64,000 nucleotides of DNA, taken from contig CAVYRD010000011.1 of assembly GCA_963770865.1 (NCBI GenBank), forward strand, positions 1-64,000, given 5' to 3'. The position numbers and the translations under genes are program-made. This document shows, piece by piece, positions 60,163-64,000 of the stretch. The notes under the pieces are model-generated. The model saw nothing but the letters and a program-made list of their open reading frames with translations. It was not told where the DNA came from and made no database searches. The DNA comes from Miltoncostaea sp963770865 (GTDB lineage Bacteria; Actinomycetota; Thermoleophilia; Miltoncostaeales; Miltoncostaeaceae). Positions within the stretch are counted from its first letter, which is position 1; each line of letters begins with the position of its first letter.

Positions 60163-60208
60163 TAGCGCATACGGGATTTGAACCCGTGTTACCGCCGTGA
60201 GAGGGCGG
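60163..60208 (-). pseudogene. Truncated tRNA-Glu (CUC), 3' half: probable att site
   Basis: On the minus strand the anticodon arm CCGCC-CTCTCAC-GGCGG (60192-60208, anticodon CTC), the variable loop, the T-arm ACGGG-TTCAAAT-CCCGT (60071+100 region, 60171-60187) and the acceptor 3' strand ATGCGCT plus A (60163-60170) are all present. The 5' half (acceptor AGCGCAT, D-arm) is missing. Integrative elements commonly leave exactly this 3' half at an attachment site. Confidence 0.75.
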
Positions 60209-60249
60209 GAACTATCCCACGATTTGCAGGGAGTTCTACGCCACGGGAG

Positions 60250-60626
60250 AACGCGTGGGCCAATCCTGGTCCAATCCGGTCGAAGCTAAGACCCGCCGCG
60301 ATGACACTTGTCATCGGTGCGGCACGCTCAGCGTCCGATGGCCCGGCGACAGGGGACGACGCCTTCGCGCGTGAGGTCGGCACCGAGCTGCTGGTCCAGA
60401 CCGCGCGCCTATGGATGTTGCTGGGCCACCACGACCCCCTGGGGTGCTTTCGCCTCCTCAGACCCGCCCGGAGAGGTGCCCGGTGGTGCGTCGAGGGCAC
60501 GTTGCTGAGGGTCGCGCGGCGGCGGTCCTCGGCGTCGGGGCCGGGTGCGGCGTCCCTTGGGCCGACGTCCCTCTGTCGGAGCCCACCACGGCCAGGGAAT
60601 CGTGGCTGAGGGATCCTCGACGGGAG
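60250..60626. other. Weak open frames upstream of the V-ATPase operon
   Basis: A frame from ATG 60301 to 60609 would encode TLVIGAARSASDGPATGDDAFAREVGTELLVQTARLWMLLGHHDPLG followed by a basic tail. The first 50 codons look plausible, the rest not. No family is recognised, so no gene is called. TAGCGT at 60627-60632 is the -10 for the next gene, 6 bases before its GTG. Confidence 0.3.
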
Positions 60627-60638
60627 TAGCGTGGAGAG

Positions 60639-61064
60639 GTGCCTCGGTTCCCCGGGTTCCTCGATCGCTTCCGGCGTTTCGTGACGCCGCCGGGGAGACC
60701 GACCGCGGCGGTCGGTGTCCCGGCGTCGGGCGATGATCTCGCCGCGGAGATCGGCCCACTCCTCAAGCAGCTCGATGGGATCGGTGCCGAGGCCGATCGG
60801 ATCGTGAGGGAGGCCCGGGAGGAGGCGGACCGCCGCCGCGAGAGGGGCTTGCGTGAGTCGGAGGCGATCCTCCAGGAGGCGCGCACGAGAGCCGATGCCG
60901 AGCGGGCACGCGCCGCGGCCGAGGTGAGGGTCGCTGCCGGCGGCGCCGACCCGGCACGGGCAGGGCTCGATGTCGAGGCCGGGCGCATCGCGGGGATCCG
61001 CGAGGAGCGCCTCGCCGTCCTGGTCGCCGAGGTCCTCGAATGCGTCAGACGCAGCGGCCGGTAG
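60639..61064 (+). CDS. V/A-type ATPase subunit G/H-like coiled coil
   Basis: 141 residues. A central coiled coil IGAEADRIVREAREEADRRRERGLRESEAILQEARTRADAERARAAAE is the peripheral-stalk type of V-ATPase G/H (AtpH). The first 25 residues are basic. It is the first gene of the operon, with a leaderless promoter (TAGCGT 60627-60632). The call rests mainly on the operon. Confidence 0.7.
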   Translation: MPRFPGFLDRFRRFVTPPGRPTAAVGVPASGDDLAAEIGPLLKQLDGIGAEADRIVREAREEADRRRERGLRESEAILQEARTRADAERARAAAEVRVAAGGADPARAGLDVEAGRIAGIREERLAVLVAEVLECVRRSGR

Positions 61065-61984
61065 CGCCGGGCTGGGTGGCGGGCAGCGTTCGTGCCCGCC
61101 ACCTCCTCGCGCGGCGCCTCGGCCGAGGGCGCGCCCGCGCGCTGGCGGCAGCGCCTTCGCTCCAGGAGGCCCTGGGGGTGCTGCAGGGCACGGCCTACGG
61201 CCGCTACGTGCGGCCGGGGATGAGCTCTGCCGATGCCCAGCGGGCCGTCGCGGCCTCCACCCTCTGGCACCTGAGGATCCTCGCCGGCTGGCTGCCGCCG
61301 AGCGGTGTGGGGTGCGTGCGCGTGCTGGCGGCGTGGTTCGAGCTCGCCAACGTCGAGGACCGGCTGCGCTACCTCGCGGGGCGGGAGGCGCCCCCTCCGT
61401 TCGCCGTCGGGGCACTCGCGACGGCGTGGCCGCTCGTCGCGGGGGCGCAGAGCCCGGGGGAGGTGCGCGCCGCGCTCGTCGGCTCGGCGTGGGGCGATCC
61501 CGGAAGCGAGGATCCGGCCGAGATGGGCCTCGCGCTGCGCATGTCGTGGGCGCGCCGTGTGCGGGACGTGGTGCCGGAGGCGGGCGGCTGGGCCGCTGGC
61601 GCTGTCGCGCTGCTTCTCGCGCGCGAGATGTTCGCCGCCGCCCGACCGGTCAACGCGCTCGCGGCCCGTCGGCCGCCGGGCGTCGGATCGGCCTGGCCCC
61701 GGGCGGCGAGCGTGGCGGCCCTGCGGAGCCTGCTGCCGCCCGAGGCGGCGCGCGCCCTGGAGGGCTGCGAGGAGCCGGGCGAGCTCTGGCGGGCGGAGGC
61801 CGCCTGGTGGCGGAGCGTCGAGGAGGACGCCGCCCGTCTCGCGGGCGGGGGTCACATGGGGAGGCCCACCGTCGTCGGCTGCGTCGCCCTGCTCGGTGTC
61901 GACGCCCGACGCACGGCGGGTGCCCTTGAGGCGGCGCGCATCGGCTCGCCGGCAGCGCTCGGGCTGGTGGACGAGATTGGCTGA
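61040..61984 (+). CDS. ntpC: V/A-type ATPase subunit C
   Basis: 314 residues, the AC39/d-type central socket. SVRARHLLARRLGRGRARALAAAPSLQEALGVLQGTAYGRYV is the N-terminal subunit C pattern (A-R-V-R-A-x4-L...L-x2-T-x-Y). WFELANVEDRLRYL is the next family block. All helical. ATG 61040 overlaps the previous gene by 25 bases; GTG 61076 starts right at the conserved text and may be the true start. Confidence 0.78.
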   Translation: MRQTQRPVAPGWVAGSVRARHLLARRLGRGRARALAAAPSLQEALGVLQGTAYGRYVRPGMSSADAQRAVAASTLWHLRILAGWLPPSGVGCVRVLAAWFELANVEDRLRYLAGREAPPPFAVGALATAWPLVAGAQSPGEVRAALVGSAWGDPGSEDPAEMGLALRMSWARRVRDVVPEAGGWAAGAVALLLAREMFAAARPVNALAARRPPGVGSAWPRAASVAALRSLLPPEAARALEGCEEPGELWRAEAAWWRSVEEDAARLAGGGHMGRPTVVGCVALLGVDARRTAGALEAARIGSPAALGLVDEIG

Positions 61985-62003
61985 CCACCGGTTCCCGGAG
62001 CCG

Positions 62004-63377
62004 ATGACGCGCGTCGCGCTGGTCGCACCGGAGGCGCGGCTGCGCGCGATGCTCGTCGCCGTGGCGGACGCGGGCTGCGTCCAGCTCGTGGGACCGCAGC
62101 CGGCGCCAGAGGGCGAGATGGTGGAGGCGTTGCGGCGCCTGGAGCGGGCGGGGCCGCCGGCGGATCGCGCGGCGCCCGCTCTGTCCGCCGACGCCCCCGA
62201 CCCCTCGCTGCTCGAGCGAGAGGGACGGCGCGACATCCTCGAAGGAGAGATCGAGCTCCAGCGCCGCGCCACGGCAGCGGTGAGGCGCGGCGGTTTCGCG
62301 GTGCTCGTGGGATGGACGCCCACGTCGGGCCTGCAGGATCTGACCGAGCGCCTCGCGAGGGTGGGGGCGGCCGCGGTCCCCCTGCCGCGGCCGGCGATGG
62401 TCGAGCCCCCGACGCTCCTGCGCCCACGCCCGTTGGCGACGCGCTTCCGCCCCCTCGTGGACACGTACGGGGCGACGCGGTACGCGGACATCGACCCGAC
62501 GCCGTTCGCGGCGGCCTCGTTCGTCCTGATGTTCGGCATCATGTTCGGCGACGTGGGCCACGGCCTGGTCCTGGCCGCGCTCGGGCTGCTCCTGCGCCGC
62601 ACCCGCTCTCCCCGGCTCCAGGGGCTGCGCCCGCTCTGGCCGTTCGCCGTCGCGGGCGGCCTCGCCGCGGCCGCCTTCGGCCTCCTCTACGGCGAGGCGT
62701 TCGGCCCCACCGGCCTCGTCCCCGTCCTGTGGATGCGGCCCCTCGACGCGCCCCTTCGCATGCTCGCGGCCGCGATCGCGGTCGGCGCGGTGCTCCTCGC
62801 GCTCGGCTACGCGATCGGCATCGTCAACCGATGGCGGGAGTCGGGAGCCCGGACGGCGCTGGTGGCCCCCTCGGGCCTCGCGGGCCTCGCGGTCTTCGCC
62901 GGGGCCGGCGCGCTGGCGGCCGGGCTCTACCTGGGGACCGCTCCGCTGGCCGTCGCCGGGGCGATCGTCGTCGCATGCGGGGTGTTGCTGCTGGGCGCCG
63001 GCTTCATCGCGGAGGCGGGCCTCTCGGGGGCCGGGATCACCCAGGCGGTCGTCGAGGTGTTCGACGCCGTGGTGCGCGTCGGCGCGAACGTCGCCTCCTT
63101 CGCCCGCCTGGCGGCCTTCGGCCTGATGCACGCCGCGATCGGCGCGGTCGTGCTCGCCGGCGCGAGCTACCTGTGGGGCGGGGGCGCCGCGCTCGCGCTC
63201 GCCGCGATCCTCCTGTTCGTGGTCGGCAACTCCGCCGCGTTCGCGCTGGAAGCCCTCGTCGCCGGGGTGCAGGCGATGCGTCTGGAATACTACGAGCTCT
63301 TCTCACGCATCTTCTCCGGAGAGGGCGAATCCTTCGCTCCGTGGAGGATCCCCGTCAACGAAAGTCGGCACGCGTGA
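62004..63377 (+). CDS. ntpI: V/A-type ATPase subunit I, short
   Basis: 457 residues against about 600-660 in most bacteria. The cytoplasmic half is cut to about 145 residues (ILEGEIELQRRATAAVRRGGFAVLVGWTP). The membrane half has seven or eight helices with FVLMFGIMFGDVGHGLVL, RVGANVASFARLAAFGLMHAAIG (the essential Arg) and LEALVAGVQAMRLEYYELFSRIFSGEG. It carries ions past the rotor. CGGAG precedes the ATG. Confidence 0.93.
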   Translation: MTRVALVAPEARLRAMLVAVADAGCVQLVGPQPAPEGEMVEALRRLERAGPPADRAAPALSADAPDPSLLEREGRRDILEGEIELQRRATAAVRRGGFAVLVGWTPTSGLQDLTERLARVGAAAVPLPRPAMVEPPTLLRPRPLATRFRPLVDTYGATRYADIDPTPFAAASFVLMFGIMFGDVGHGLVLAALGLLLRRTRSPRLQGLRPLWPFAVAGGLAAAAFGLLYGEAFGPTGLVPVLWMRPLDAPLRMLAAAIAVGAVLLALGYAIGIVNRWRESGARTALVAPSGLAGLAVFAGAGALAAGLYLGTAPLAVAGAIVVACGVLLLGAGFIAEAGLSGAGITQAVVEVFDAVVRVGANVASFARLAAFGLMHAAIGAVVLAGASYLWGGGAALALAAILLFVVGNSAAFALEALVAGVQAMRLEYYELFSRIFSGEGESFAPWRIPVNESRHA

Positions 63378-63802
63378 TCGCCTCCCTGCTCGTCGCGGCT
63401 CCGATCGCGCTCGGCGCGGGTGCACTGGCGGCGGGGTGGTCGGGCCGGAACCCGCGCCGGGCGGTCCGGCGGATCCTGGGCGTCAACGTCATGGCCGCCC
63501 TCGTCGCCGTGGCGGCGCTCGCCGCCGTCGCCCTCGGCTTCGTCGATCCGGCAAGCGCCGCCAGCGCCGACGCATCGGCGGCGAGTGCCGCCAGTGGGGA
63601 TGCCTTCATCGGAGCCGGCATCGCGATCGCCGGCTCGACGATCGGCGCCTCGATCGCCGTCGCCTACACGGGCGCGGCGGCCCTGGCGGCCATCAGCGAG
63701 AAGCCGGAGCTGTTCGGCCGTGCGATGGTGATCGTCGGGCTCGCGGAGGGCATCGCGATCTACGGGCTCGTGATCGCGCTGGTTCTGATCGGGCAGTCGT
63801 GA
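63374..63802 (+). CDS. ntpK: V/A-type ATPase proteolipid subunit K
   Basis: 142 residues. The ion-binding Glu125 is in VGLAEGIAIYGLVIALVLIG. One c-type hairpin (AFIGAGIAIAGSTIGASIAVAYTGAAALAAISEKPELFGRAM) follows two extra N-terminal helices and an Ala/Ser linker (PASAASADASAASAASG). The first hairpin has no Glu, so each subunit has one ion site. No sodium-site Gln/Thr set is obvious, so the ion is unsure. Overlaps both neighbours. Confidence 0.9.
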   Translation: MIASLLVAAPIALGAGALAAGWSGRNPRRAVRRILGVNVMAALVAVAALAAVALGFVDPASAASADASAASAASGDAFIGAGIAIAGSTIGASIAVAYTGAAALAAISEKPELFGRAMVIVGLAEGIAIYGLVIALVLIGQS

Positions 63803-64000
63803 GCAGGGTCGCGGCGATCGGGGATCCGGCCCGCCTCGGCGGATACGCCCTGGCCGGCGCCGACGTCCACGCGGCATCCGACGCGGTCGAGGTCCGCTCC
63901 GCGTGGGAGCGCCTCCCCGCTGACGTCGGGCTGCTCATCCTCACGCCCGAGGCCCGAGCGGCCCTGGGGAGTCTGCTGGCGGCGCGGTCGCGGCTGCTGT
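63799..64000 (+). CDS. ntpF: V/A-type ATPase subunit F (partial)
   Basis: First 67 codons: VAAIGDPARLGGYALAGADVHAASDAVEVRSAWERLPADVGLLILTPEARAAL, the nucleotide-fold-like start of subunit F (A-A-I-G-D...F/Y-x-L-A-G). GTG overlaps the ntpK stop as GTGA. It runs off the window, with the A, B and D subunits expected next. Confidence 0.82.
   Translation, partial: MSRVAAIGDPARLGGYALAGADVHAASDAVEVRSAWERLPADVGLLILTPEARAALGSLLAARSRLL

Noticed and set aside
60189..62602. Long minus-strand frames over the V-ATPase genes
   Set aside because: Antisense to recognised subunits C and I; Arg/Pro-rich composition only.

Overview
The window is very GC-rich chromosomal DNA from an actinobacterium, most likely a deep-branching lineage such as the class Thermoleophilia. 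This placement is inferred from the 16S text, an mpg-tyrS pair as in mycobacteria, a FHA/FtsR-type MerR pair, a DipZ-type thiol-disulfide protein, a MurA with Asp at the usual Cys position, and many leaderless-looking promoters. An alignment of the complete 16S gene (about 1731-3281) would settle the lineage. Genes are tightly packed. Many neighbours overlap by four bases (GTGA) or by 11-13 bases.

Layout. 1-1227: end of mpg and tyrS. 1270-6795: a complete rRNA operon (promoter, 16S, 23S, 5S, terminator) with no tRNA in the spacer. 6849-13084: LysR regulator, FAD oxidoreductase, xseAB, two small unknown genes, a class-V aminotransferase. 13096-20655: murA, then the histidine cluster hisZ-G-D-B-H-A-F and ridA. 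20675-27046: a CCA-adding-type enzyme, then a division/envelope string (pgeF, yggS, sepF, proC, yggT, DUF167, lspA, rluD). 27205-31677: rpsB-tsf-pyrH-frr-uppS-cdsA. 31701-38436: M42 peptidase, dipZ (minus), dxr-rseP-ispG. 38553-42320: two secreted unknowns, proS (minus), tRNA-Pro. 42360-48517: pgsA, an RsiG-like protein, a zinc-ribbon FHA protein, an FtsR-like MerR protein, apt, polyphosphate glucokinase, RlpA-like protein, M32 carboxypeptidase. 48571-55009: small membrane protein, lipoprotein, ferritin, GNAT, PilZ, subtilase, DnaJ-like protein, RodZ-like HTH protein. 55343-59711: accessory-looking small genes, two GAF-ANTAR regulators, DUF1269 and amphi-Trp proteins. 60163-60208: truncated 3' half of tRNA-Glu(CUC). 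60639-64000: start of a V/A-type ATPase operon, cut by the window end.

Themes. Translation (rpsB, tsf, frr, tyrS, proS next to tRNA-Pro, rRNA) and envelope synthesis (murA, uppS, cdsA, pgsA, dxr, ispG, lspA, rseP, sepF) dominate. Cyclic-di-GMP signalling is suggested by a PilZ protein and by an 84-residue protein carrying the RsiG ligand signature.

A strong quality signal runs through the window. About 24 frame breaks in 12 genes, most of them essential, all go in the same direction (one extra base). They look like insertion errors in the assembly rather than biology, and every broken gene is annotated here at its full inferred extent.
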